Assembly: GCA_004298385.1 (NCBI GenBank)
Contig: SCTX01000018.1
Span: 1 to 51,312 of the forward strand
Length of the DNA stretch: 51,312 nucleotides
Direction: 5' to 3'
Origin: Betaproteobacteria bacterium
Lineage (GTDB): Bacteria > Pseudomonadota > Gammaproteobacteria > Burkholderiales > SG8-39
Shown in pieces: positions 8,177 to 16,171 of this stretch (the first letter of the stretch is position 1; each line of letters begins with the position of its first letter). The notes under the pieces were generated by a model. The model did no database searches and was not told the origin of the DNA. It saw only the letters and a program-made list of their open reading frames with translations. A program made the position numbers and the translations under genes.

Positions 8177-8659
8177 ATGGTGCGCGCAGCTCTGTGGTCG
8201 GTGCTCGCCTTCGCTTTGAATCTGGCCTGGGAAATCGCGCAAGTGAGGCTGTATACGCTTTGGGCTGAGGCCGATGGCCTGACTGTCGCCTGGTCGCTGT
8301 TTCATTGCACCCTGGGCGACGTCCTGATCGCCCTCGCCCTGTTCGCGCTGGCCGGCATGGCGCTCCGGCGCGCGGACTGGCCGGCGTCACGCCCGTGGAC
8401 AGGCAGCGCAATGGTCGTGACCGGCGCCATGGCCTATACCGCATGGAGCGAGTGGTACAACGTCTATCGCGCCGGCAGTTGGGGCTATAGCGCGAGCATG
8501 CCGCTGATCTTTGGTATTGGCGTTTCGCCGCTATTGCAGTGGCTGATCCTGCCGCCGGTGTTGGTGATCGCCTACCGCACGCTGGGGCCGCTGCTGTTCG
8601 GCCGGAACAACTCGCGCAGCCCGATTCCGGAAAGCGATTCTACGAGGGACCAGGCATGA
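8177..8659 (+). CDS. Integral membrane protein coupled to the copper ATPase
   Basis: A 160-residue protein with about four helices, starting [19 protein letters not shown]. No catalytic motif is visible and no function is known to me. Polar residues inside helices ([21 protein letters not shown]) hint at a conserved core. Its stop overlaps the ATPase start (ATGA, 8656-8659), so it is translated together with the copper pump and may assist it. A GTG start at 8159 is possible but less likely than ATG 8177. Confidence 0.7.
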   Translation: MVRAALWSVLAFALNLAWEIAQVRLYTLWAEADGLTVAWSLFHCTLGDVLIALALFALAGMALRRADWPASRPWTGSAMVVTGAMAYTAWSEWYNVYRAGSWGYSASMPLIFGIGVSPLLQWLILPPVLVIAYRTLGPLLFGRNNSRSPIPESDSTRDQA

Positions 8660-10983
8660 AGATGGACATGAACCGCTCGCATCAGGCGCAGGGGCACGCT
8701 CACGCGCACATGGGTTCGGCACCCGCAAACACCGCAGCGGCAGCGGGCGGTACCCGCTACACCTGCCCGATGCACCCGGAGGTTGTGCAGGATGCACCGG
8801 GCAGTTGTCCGAAGTGCGGCATGGCGCTGATACCGATACTCGAGGCCGTCGCGTCCGCCAAGCCCGCGGCGTCCGCCGCCGAATATACCTGCCCGATGCA
8901 TCCGGAGGTGCGCAGCCCGCGGCCCGGCAGTTGCCCCAAATGCGGCATGGCGCTGGTGCCGGTCGCGGGCACGGGCGAAGCGGACGATTCCGAATTGCGC
9001 GATCTGACGCGGCGCTTGTGGGTCGGTGTCGCGCTGTCGATTCCGCTGGTGGTGCTGGCGATGTCACCGATGATCGGCTTGCATGACCTGTTCGGGCTTC
9101 AGCCGCGGCCGCGCGGCTGGGTCGAGTTTGCGCTCGGCACTCCGGTCGTGCTGTGGGTCGGCTGGCCGATCCTATCCAAGTTCTGGTTCTCGCTTGCACA
9201 TCGCGCGCTCAACATGTACACCCTGATCGGGCTGGGGGTGGGGCTCGCCTACCTGTTCAGCCTCGCCGCGGTGCTTCTGCCCGGGTGGTTTCCGCCGGAA
9301 TTCCGCGAACACGACGGCGCGGTCGGCACGTATTTCGAGGCCGCGGCCGTGATCGTGACGCTGGTGATGCTCGGCGACGTGCTGCAGTTGCGCGCCATGG
9401 GCAAGACCAGTCAGGCCATCCAGCAGTTGCTGCAACTCGCGCCGAATCTCGCCTGGCGCCTGCGCGAGGACGGTGTCGAGGAACAGGTGCCGCTCGACAC
9501 CGTGGCCGTCGGCGACCAGTTGCGGGTGAAACCGGGCGAGAAAGTGCCGGTGGACGGCGAAGTGCTCGAGGGCTCGAGCCGGGTGGACGAATCCATGATT
9601 ACCGGCGAACCCATGCCGGTGGCCAAGGCCGCGGGCGACAAGGTCACCGGCGCCACCGTGAACGGCAACGGCTCGCTGCTTATGCGCGCCGGGCGCGTCG
9701 GCGCCGATACCTTGCTCGCGCGCATCGTTCACATGGTGAGCGAAGCGCAGCGCACGCGCGCGCCGATCCAGAAGCTCGCCGATATCATCGCCGCCTACTT
9801 CGTCCAGATCGTGGTGGGTATCGCCATCGTGACGGCGCTCGTATGGTGGTTTTTCGGTCCGGAGCCCAGGCTCGCGTACGCGTTTTTGAATGCGGTTGCG
9901 GTGTTGATCATCGCCTGCCCCTGCGCGGTCGGTCTCGCCACGCCGATCTCGATGACCGTCGCCATGGGCCAGGGCGCGCGCGCCGGCATCCTGTTCCGCA
10001 ATGCGGAGGCGATCGAGCGCATGCGCGACATCGACACCGTGGTGGTGGACAAGACCGGCACGCTGACGCTGGGCCATCCGGCGCTGACGGATTTTGTCGC
10101 CGAGGGCATTGCCGAGGACGAAGCGTTCGCGCTCGTCGCGGGCGTGGAGCAGTTGTCCGAGCACCCGATAGGGCTCGCGATCGTCGAGGGCGCGAAGGCG
10201 CGTGGCCTGACACCGGGGACGGCCACGGCATTCAATGCGGCAAATGGTCTTGGCGTGCGCGCCGATATCGGCGGTAAGTCCGTGCTCGTGGGCAGCCGCA
10301 ACTTTCTCGCGCAGAAAAGCGTTGATACGCAACACTGGGAAGGGCGCGCGGAAGCCTGGCGCGCGGAAGCGAAAACGGTGGTGTTCTTCGCCGTGAACGG
10401 CATTGCCGCGGGTATCGCCGCGGTCGCCGACCCGATCAAGGAAAGCACAGCAGGCGCGATTGCGGCGCTCAGGGGCTCGGGCGTGCGCATCGTGATGCTG
10501 ACCGGCGATTCGAAGCGCACGGCCGAGGCGGTTGCGCGGCAGCTCGGCATCGATGAGGCGCTCGCCGAAGTGCTGCCGGAGGACAAGGCCGGCCACGTGA
10601 AGCGCCTGCAGGCCGAAGGGCGCAAGGTCGCAATGGCGGGTGACGGCATCAACGACGCGCCGGCGCTCGCCGCGGCCGATGTCGGCATCGCCATGGGCAC
10701 CGGCACCGACGTGGCGATGGAAAGCGCCGGCGTGACGCTGGTGAAGGGAGACCTGCGCGGCATCGCGCGCGCCGCCGTGCTGTCGCGCGCCACCATGCGT
10801 AACATCCGCCAGAACCTCGTGTTCGCGTTCGGCTACAACGCGCTCGGCATCCCGGTTGCCGCAGGCGTGCTCTACCCGGTGTCCGGCCTGCTGCTGTCTC
10901 CGATTTTTGCCGGCGCGGCCATGGCGCTGAGCTCGGTGTCGGTGGTTACCAACGCGTTGCGGCTCAATCGCGTCAAGTTATGA
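8656..10983 (+). CDS. copA: Copper/silver-translocating P1B-type ATPase
   Basis: A 775-residue P-type ATPase that exports Cu(I) or Ag(I) across the inner membrane using ATP. The N-terminus carries a His-rich head and two tandem heavy-metal-binding domains of the form YTCPMHPEV...[11 protein letters not shown] (about 35-65 and 77-107), instead of the usual ferredoxin-like CxxC domains. The core holds CPC in the sixth helix (421-423), the phosphorylated Asp in DKTGTLT (465), the SEHPIG nucleotide motif (His503) and GDGINDAPA (662-670). This is full length and should be active. ATG 8656 overlaps the preceding stop. A longer GTG-started frame from 8539 runs through that gene and is rejected. Confidence 0.95.
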   Translation: MKMDMNRSHQAQGHAHAHMGSAPANTAAAAGGTRYTCPMHPEVVQDAPGSCPKCGMALIPILEAVASAKPAASAAEYTCPMHPEVRSPRPGSCPKCGMALVPVAGTGEADDSELRDLTRRLWVGVALSIPLVVLAMSPMIGLHDLFGLQPRPRGWVEFALGTPVVLWVGWPILSKFWFSLAHRALNMYTLIGLGVGLAYLFSLAAVLLPGWFPPEFREHDGAVGTYFEAAAVIVTLVMLGDVLQLRAMGKTSQAIQQLLQLAPNLAWRLREDGVEEQVPLDTVAVGDQLRVKPGEKVPVDGEVLEGSSRVDESMITGEPMPVAKAAGDKVTGATVNGNGSLLMRAGRVGADTLLARIVHMVSEAQRTRAPIQKLADIIAAYFVQIVVGIAIVTALVWWFFGPEPRLAYAFLNAVAVLIIACPCAVGLATPISMTVAMGQGARAGILFRNAEAIERMRDIDTVVVDKTGTLTLGHPALTDFVAEGIAEDEAFALVAGVEQLSEHPIGLAIVEGAKARGLTPGTATAFNAANGLGVRADIGGKSVLVGSRNFLAQKSVDTQHWEGRAEAWRAEAKTVVFFAVNGIAAGIAAVADPIKESTAGAIAALRGSGVRIVMLTGDSKRTAEAVARQLGIDEALAEVLPEDKAGHVKRLQAEGRKVAMAGDGINDAPALAAADVGIAMGTGTDVAMESAGVTLVKGDLRGIARAAVLSRATMRNIRQNLVFAFGYNALGIPVAAGVLYPVSGLLLSPIFAGAAMALSSVSVVTNALRLNRVKL

Positions 10984-11115
10984 ACGCAGGGCGGCATTCG
11001 ATCCCATGATGACGAATGTCCGAGCAGAAGCACCGGCGACGTCCTCGATTCAGCGGAAGATTACGGCGCGGCTTGCAGGCGCGTGGCTGATCCTGTCCTT
11101 TGCGTCGCTGTGTTT

Positions 11116-11144
11116 GGAAGCCGCACCCCCCACGGGAAGGTGAC
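11116..11144 (-). promoter_or_regulatory. MerR-type operator-like dyad, orphan copy
   Basis: On the minus strand it reads GTCACCTTCCCGTGGGGGG then TGCGGCTTCC. It is nearly the same as the element upstream of copK (19958-19986). CACCTTCCC with an opposed CCGCACCC half resembles CueR/HmrR-type operators with a long spacer. No minus-strand gene follows it to the left, so it may be a remnant or may act on something not recognised. Confidence 0.35.
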
Positions 11145-11191
11145 GCGGGGATTACATTGCGGAAAGCCGGACCGTGAAGCGGACTATCGAC

Positions 11192-12151
11192 CTAGCGCAT
11201 TCCGCCCATCATCACATTTACCGTATTCGCGGCGGCGGTCACCGTCATTCCCGCATTTTGCATCGCGCTTTGCATGGATGCGGAAGAAGTCATGTCAGCC
11301 AGTTGCATACCAATAGTTCCGTCCGCTTTGAGGATAGGCATATTCACACTGGTGGCGTTCTGAGCGTTCAATGCGGCAAGCACGTTTGCCGACTTCGCCG
11401 TATCGGCCGTGACGTAACTGTTCATTACCCGCGCCATTGCCGCAACCGCGCACGCAATTTGCTGTGACGTCGTGGCGCCTGCGGCATTGCAGGCAACCCC
11501 GCTCGCATCTTTGAGCAAATTGGAGTTCTTCGCCGCCATTGCCACCCTGGCCAGTTGTTTGACCATGTTGGATTGCTTGGTCAACATGCCTGAATCGGAC
11601 CCATTGTCTTTCAGGTCCACCATCGGCATTACGCTCATATCGACACCGAGCGTCGACATGACGGATTGGACCGTGTCGATGGACTGCCTGATGGTTGTCG
11701 CATCGATAGTCGTCGTGCTCACGGCACTGGCAGCCATTTCACTGAACGGTGTCACGTAAACCGTGGTCGTCTTGGAAACCGCGGGAACTACCGCCCGCAT
11801 AGTCATGTTGTAGGGGATGTCAGTGCCGGTTGTTTCGTCCGCCATGGTGCTAGCCGTCCCCGGCATGACCTTGACCATCGCCGGTCCGGTATAGCCGTCA
11901 GCAAAAGCGACGCCGTAGGAACCATCATTTCCGGTGGTGGTCGAAGCACAGGAAGCATCCGGCTCCGGCACGCCGTTGACAATCCGGCAGACAAGCACTT
12001 TGGCTTGCTTGATGATTCCCTTGGCTGCGGTGCCGCTAACAGTTGTTGCAGCAGGCAAAGCCGCGGCAGGAGAGCTTCCGTCTCCGCCACCGCCACCACA
12101 GCCGCTCAGGACCAAAACTGTTGCTAAAGTCATTCCGGTGATCTTGTTCAT
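11192..12151 (-). CDS. Exported lipoprotein, unknown function
   Basis: A 319-residue protein with a lipoprotein signal (MNKITGM...VLSGC, Cys about residue 18), then a Gly/Ser linker and an apparent carboxypeptidase-regulatory-like beta domain (SGTAAKGIIKQAKVLVC through NDGSYGVAF). The remaining region is Thr/Ser/Ala/Met-rich and ends NTVNVMMGGMR. Similar proteins are annotated only as hypothetical lipoproteins. The start at 12151 is set by the GGCGGAGA site; the frame is open 28 codons further but lacks a good start. It is divergent from copper box 3, so it could be copper-regulated. Many Met residues in the C-terminal half are suggestive but not diagnostic. Confidence 0.7.
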   Translation of the reverse strand: MNKITGMTLATVLVLSGCGGGGGDGSSPAAALPAATTVSGTAAKGIIKQAKVLVCRIVNGVPEPDASCASTTTGNDGSYGVAFADGYTGPAMVKVMPGTASTMADETTGTDIPYNMTMRAVVPAVSKTTTVYVTPFSEMAASAVSTTTIDATTIRQSIDTVQSVMSTLGVDMSVMPMVDLKDNGSDSGMLTKQSNMVKQLARVAMAAKNSNLLKDASGVACNAAGATTSQQIACAVAAMARVMNSYVTADTAKSANVLAALNAQNATSVNMPILKADGTIGMQLADMTSSASMQSAMQNAGMTVTAAANTVNVMMGGMR

Positions 12152-12274
12152 TCTCCGCCTCTCAGGGAAAGTCAAGAAGATGTAGGTTGAGCTTGTCGGC
12201 CGCAGGGATGTTCGCCGTGGGGGATGAGGTACCACAAAACCAAACGGATGCTAGCACCTTGTTCCCCCGATAAG

Positions 12275-12300
12275 ATTACAAAAATGTAATGCTGATGTCA
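12275..12300 (+). promoter_or_regulatory. Copper box 3 (CopR/CusR-type operator)
   Basis: ATTACAAAAATGTAAT (12275-12290), then GCTGA, then TGTCA. It lies between the divergent lipoprotein and the truncated cupredoxin/CusF/cusCBA unit. Its position fits control of the cus operon. Confidence 0.7.
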
Positions 12301-12346
12301 GATTCCTGTCGGTCCGAAGACGGCATGATGCCGACACGCCGAACTG

Positions 12347-12517
12347 ATGCGCAAAATGACCGGGATGGAGCATGCCGAGCCGAACATGGTGACGCTGGCT
12401 CCGGGCGAATCCGGAGAGCTGGTATGGCGATTCACCAAGGCCGGCACGTTCGACTTCGCCTGCCTGCAGCCGGGGCATTTCGAGGCAGGTATGATGGGCA
12501 AGGTCTTGGTCAAATAG
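12347..12517 (+). pseudogene. Truncated cupredoxin, C-terminal part only
   Basis: The 56 codons match the end of CopI-like periplasmic cupredoxins: MRKMTGMEHAEPNMVTLAPG, then FTKAGTFDFACLQPGHFEAGM. Three of the usual four copper ligands (Cys, His, Met) are present in CLQPGHFEAGM. The N-terminal strands, the first His ligand and the signal peptide are missing. Homology can be followed back in frame only to HAEL just before the ATG, and a TGA lies at 12326-12328. The sequence therefore breaks about 45 bases after copper box 3. I read it as a deletion remnant left under the copper promoter. It could still be transcribed but should not reach the periplasm. Confidence 0.75.
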
Positions 12518-12564
12518 GCGTTGAAGTACGACGGTTGATTGTTTACCAACGAAAGGAAAGAGAC

Positions 12565-12915
12565 ATGACTCGCAACTCCATCTTGATCGCGGTGTCGATG
12601 CTTGGCGCGGGGCTCGCGTTCAAGGCGACCGCGGACGACAGGCATCATCCACAAACCGAAGCGGCACCAGTTGCCGCGGCCGCTTCGACCGCGGCATTGA
12701 CCGAGGGCGAGGTGCGCAAGATCGACAAGGCCGCGGGCAAGGTCACGATAAAGCATGGACCGATGCCCAAATTCGATATGCCGGCGATGACCATGGTGTA
12801 CCGCGCGAAAGACAAAGCCATGCTCGACCAGTTGAAACCGGGAGACAAGATCAAATTCGATGCCGACGGCGTCGGCGGCGAATTCACGGTCTTGCGTTTG
12901 GAGAAAGTGAAATAA
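12565..12915 (+). CDS. CusF-like periplasmic copper-binding protein
   Basis: A 116-residue protein with a signal peptide (1-24) and a CusF-type small barrel (about 45-116). The copper motif region reads TIKHGPMPKFDMPAMTM. His64, Met75 and Met77 match the CusF ligands, but the Trp that caps Cu(I) in E. coli CusF is replaced by Met72. That swap would change the site from a cation-pi-capped one to a possible extra thioether ligand. The start at 12565 is supported by AAAGGAAAGAGA. It precedes cusC-cusB-cusA and likely hands Cu(I)/Ag(I) to the CusB adaptor. Confidence 0.88.
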   Translation: MTRNSILIAVSMLGAGLAFKATADDRHHPQTEAAPVAAAASTAALTEGEVRKIDKAAGKVTIKHGPMPKFDMPAMTMVYRAKDKAMLDQLKPGDKIKFDADGVGGEFTVLRLEKVK

Positions 12916-13007
12916 GCGACACGCCGGTGTGCTTCCGCGGCGTTCCAGCCGGGGCGCCGCAGAGGCGTTCGTCCGAACGCACTGACTGTGGTGGGGAGGA
13001 GATGGTG

Positions 13008-14372
13008 ATGCCGATGAGTTTGACCAGGTTGTTTGGGCGCATGCGCCGGGCCGCCGCTCTGATTGCGGCGGCCGTGGTCGCGGCAATCACGGCGACGCCC
13101 GCACGTGCGCAGATCCTCCCGGCGCAGGCCGCCGTGGTGGTGTCCGTCGAGGTGGACCCGGGCGGTGATCGCGCCGCGGCGCCCGCGCTCGGCGCGCTTA
13201 TCGCCGAAGCGCTGCGGAACAATCCCGAGCTGCGCGCGGCGGCGAAAGAGACCGAGGCCGCGCATCAGCGCGTGCGTCCCGCGGGCGCGCTCGAGGACCC
13301 CATGCTGGAAGCCGGCCTGCTCAACGTGCCGATCCAGCCGTTTCGCCTCAACCGCGAAGACATGACCATGAAAATGCTCGGGCTGTCGCAGAAGCTGCCT
13401 TACCCGGGCAAGCGCGCATTGCGCGAGCAGGTGGCGGCGAAGGACGCGGAAACGCTCGGTTACGGCCTGCGCGAAACCGGCAACCGCGTGGTACGCGACG
13501 TCAAGCTGGCGTATTTCGACCTCGCCCTGACCGACGAGACCGTCCGGCTGCTGCAAAACAACCGGCGAATTCTGGAGCAGTTCCTTCATATAGCCGAGAG
13601 CCGTTACGCCGTCGGCCAGGCGGCGCAGGCCGAGGTGCTGAAGGCGCAGACCCAGCTTGGCCGGATGAGCGAGGAGCTACTGCGGATGGGACGCGAACGC
13701 CCGGTGATGGAAGCCGAACTCGCGCGGCTGCTCGGCCGGCGCGGAAACGCTTCGCCTATCGCGGCGCGACTGCCACGCCTGCGCGATGCCGCAATCGATG
13801 TCGAAGCCCTGCGAGAGACGGCGCTGCGCGAGCGCCCGCAATTGCTCGGACTGCAAAGCGCGGTCGACCGCAGCGCGAAGACGCTCGAACTTGCGCGCAA
13901 GGAAGTCCAGCCGGACTTCGACCTGCGTTTTTCCTACGGCCAGAGGGAAAGAGACCTCGCCGGCATGCCGCGGGAGGATATGGTGAGCTTTACCGTGGCG
14001 ATGAACCTTCCCGTGTGGCGCAAGGACAAGATCGAGCCGCGCATCGCCGAGGCGCAGGCGCTGCGCGAGCAGACGCTGGAAATGCTGCGGGCACAGCAAA
14101 ACGAAGTGTTGGCCAAGCTGCGGCAACAAGTCGCGGTCACCGAGCAAAGCCGCGAATCGGTGCGCTTGTACGAGACCGACGTCCTGCCGCAGGCACGGCT
14201 CGCGGTCGAGGCAACGCTCGAAGCCTACAAGGTGAGCCGCGCGGACGTGCTGATGCTGCTCGACAGCCAGATGACTTTGTTCAGCTATGAGATCAGCCGC
14301 GCCAAGGAGCTGGTGAATTTCAACAAGGCGCTGGCCGAGATCGAGCTGCTCGCCGGCAGACAGATGTTCTGA
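13008..14372 (+). CDS. TolC-family outer-membrane efflux channel (CusC-like)
   Basis: A 454-residue outer-membrane protein with an N-terminal signal peptide ending ARAQ. It has two repeats of the outer-membrane efflux protein fold: an ALRNNPELRAAAKETE helix in the first and RETALRERPQLLGLQSAV in the second. It should form the trimeric exit duct of the CusCBA pump. GGGGAGGAG directly precedes three possible ATG codons (13002, 13008, 13014); 13008 has the best spacing. Next comes the adaptor gene 22 bases downstream. It lacks an obvious lipobox, unlike E. coli CusC. Confidence 0.88.
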   Translation: MPMSLTRLFGRMRRAAALIAAAVVAAITATPARAQILPAQAAVVVSVEVDPGGDRAAAPALGALIAEALRNNPELRAAAKETEAAHQRVRPAGALEDPMLEAGLLNVPIQPFRLNREDMTMKMLGLSQKLPYPGKRALREQVAAKDAETLGYGLRETGNRVVRDVKLAYFDLALTDETVRLLQNNRRILEQFLHIAESRYAVGQAAQAEVLKAQTQLGRMSEELLRMGRERPVMEAELARLLGRRGNASPIAARLPRLRDAAIDVEALRETALRERPQLLGLQSAVDRSAKTLELARKEVQPDFDLRFSYGQRERDLAGMPREDMVSFTVAMNLPVWRKDKIEPRIAEAQALREQTLEMLRAQQNEVLAKLRQQVAVTEQSRESVRLYETDVLPQARLAVEATLEAYKVSRADVLMLLDSQMTLFSYEISRAKELVNFNKALAEIELLAGRQMF

Positions 14373-14394
14373 CATCCAAGGCAAGGGAATAATA

Positions 14395-16170
14395 ATGAAG
14401 CCAACTGTTTTGTTCGCGGCGGCGGTGGTACTGGGGGGGGCATTGCTGGCGGCCGGTTATTGGTGGGGCGTGAATCAGCCGGCGTCGTTCGCGTCACGGG
14501 CGGCCGAGGGCAAGGCCGGCGCCAAGTCCGAACGCAAGGTCCTCTATTACCGTAACCCGATGGCGCCCACGGATACTTCTCCAGCGCCGAAAAAAGCCCC
14601 GGACGGCATGGATTTCGTGCCGGTGTACGCGGACGACGCGGCGGGAGCGCCGACGGACAAAGCCAAAGCCAAGATTCTTTTCTATCGCAATCCGATGGGC
14701 CTGCCGGACACCTCGCCGGTGCCGAAAAAAGACTCGATGGGCATGGATTACATTGCCGTGTATGAGGATGACGAGCCTGCGTCGGCCACCCCGCTGGTCA
14801 AGTTGAGCCTGGACAAGGTGCAAAAGCTCGGCGTGAAAACCGAGGCGGTCGCCATGCGCGATCTCAACAGCACCATCAGGGCGGTGGCGACGGTGCAGGC
14901 GAACGAGCGCTTGCTGCACACCGTCACCACCAAATTTGATGGCTGGATCGAGCGGCTCCACGTGAACACCACCGGCCAGGCGGTGCGAAAGGGCGAGGCG
15001 CTGATGGACGTGTACAGCCCCGAGCTGATCACGGCGCAGCAGGAATATCTGATCGCGAAGAGAGGCGTGCAAATGCTCGCCGGCGGCAGCGCGGAAACGC
15101 AGGCGGGCATGCAGCGCCTCGCGGACAGCGCCTTGCAGCGCTTGCGCAACTGGGACATCTCCGCAACCGAATTGCAGCGCCTGACACAGGAGGGCAAAAC
15201 TACCCGGTACCTGACGCTGCGCTCGCCCGCGAACGGGGTGGTGCTGGAAAAACCCGCGATCCAGGGCAAACGCTTCATGGCCGGGGAGGTGCTCTACCAG
15301 GTCGCCGACCTGTCGCAGGTGTGGCTGCTGGCCGACGTGTTCGAACAGGATCTCGGACAGGTGCGCATCGGACAGTCGGCGAACATCAAGGTCGATGCTT
15401 ATCCGGATAAGGCGTTGGCGGGCAAGGTGACTTTCATTTATCCCACCGTCACCGCCGAGACCCGCACGGCCAAAGTGCGGGTGGAACTGGCCAATCCGCA
15501 GGCGCTGCTCAAGCCGTCCATGTACGCGCGGGTGGAGTTCATATCTTCGCGTGGCAAAGGGCAGGCCCTGAGCGTGCCTGATTCCGCAGTACTGGATACC
15601 GGCACGCGGCAACTGGTGCTGGTGCGGCGCGCCGAGGGGCGGTTCGAGCCGCGCCCCGTGAAGTTGGGCATGCGCGTCGATGGGTATATCGAGGTTCTGG
15701 AGGGTGTCAAAGCCGGTGAGAACGTGGTGGTCAGCGCGAACTTCCTGATCGATGCGGAGAGCAACCTCAAAGCGGCGTTCAGCGGGTTCGGTCAGAACGC
15801 AGAGGGCGCAAAGCCGGTCGAGAAAGGCGAGGCTAAGCCCACTGCGGCCACCGCCGGTACTGCGCCCGCGACGCATCGCGGAACGGGCACGGTCGAGGCG
15901 GTGGATCCGGCCCAGGCCAGCGTAACGCTCGCGCACGGCCCGATCCCGAGCCTGAAATGGCCGGCGATGACCATGGATTTCAAGGTCAAGGATGCGGCGC
16001 TGTTGCGCACGCTGAAACCCGGTCAGAAAATCGACTTCGACACGGTAGCGGGCGCCCCCGGCGAATACCTCATCGTTCGCGCCCAGCAGTCCATCGCACC
16101 GAAGCCGACCACCGAGTCGAAGCCGGCCGCCGGACCCAAGCCTGCCGCCGCCGCGCACAAGGGACACTGA
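14395..16170 (+). CDS. cusB: CusB-like RND adaptor with two metal-binding domains and a C-terminal CusF domain
   Basis: A 591-residue membrane-fusion protein anchored by an N-terminal helix (5-25). Two tandem heavy-metal-binding domains follow at 50-81 (YYRNPMAP...DGMDFVPVY) and 95-126 (FYRNPMGL...SMGMDYIAVY). They correspond to the Met-rich N-terminus of E. coli CusB, here duplicated. The lipoyl, alpha-hairpin and barrel domains of an HlyD-type adaptor come next (about 135-450). Residues about 493-562 are a fused CusF domain with His514, Trp522, Met525 and Met527 all kept. It should collect Cu(I)/Ag(I) and pass it to CusA. Its stop is one base before the cusA ATG. Confidence 0.92.
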   Translation: MKPTVLFAAAVVLGGALLAAGYWWGVNQPASFASRAAEGKAGAKSERKVLYYRNPMAPTDTSPAPKKAPDGMDFVPVYADDAAGAPTDKAKAKILFYRNPMGLPDTSPVPKKDSMGMDYIAVYEDDEPASATPLVKLSLDKVQKLGVKTEAVAMRDLNSTIRAVATVQANERLLHTVTTKFDGWIERLHVNTTGQAVRKGEALMDVYSPELITAQQEYLIAKRGVQMLAGGSAETQAGMQRLADSALQRLRNWDISATELQRLTQEGKTTRYLTLRSPANGVVLEKPAIQGKRFMAGEVLYQVADLSQVWLLADVFEQDLGQVRIGQSANIKVDAYPDKALAGKVTFIYPTVTAETRTAKVRVELANPQALLKPSMYARVEFISSRGKGQALSVPDSAVLDTGTRQLVLVRRAEGRFEPRPVKLGMRVDGYIEVLEGVKAGENVVVSANFLIDAESNLKAAFSGFGQNAEGAKPVEKGEAKPTAATAGTAPATHRGTGTVEAVDPAQASVTLAHGPIPSLKWPAMTMDFKVKDAALLRTLKPGQKIDFDTVAGAPGEYLIVRAQQSIAPKPTTESKPAAGPKPAAAAHKGH

Positions 16171-16171
16171 C

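Noticed and set aside
9172-10596. 474-codon minus-strand frame opposite copA
   Set aside because: Same kind of antisense shadow; copA is unmistakable on the plus strand.
11006-11143. Possible small ORF after copA (MMTNVRAEAPATSSIQRKIT...)
   Set aside because: It has one mildly hydrophobic stretch but no ribosome binding site, and it ends inside the operator-like dyad; no similarity recognised.
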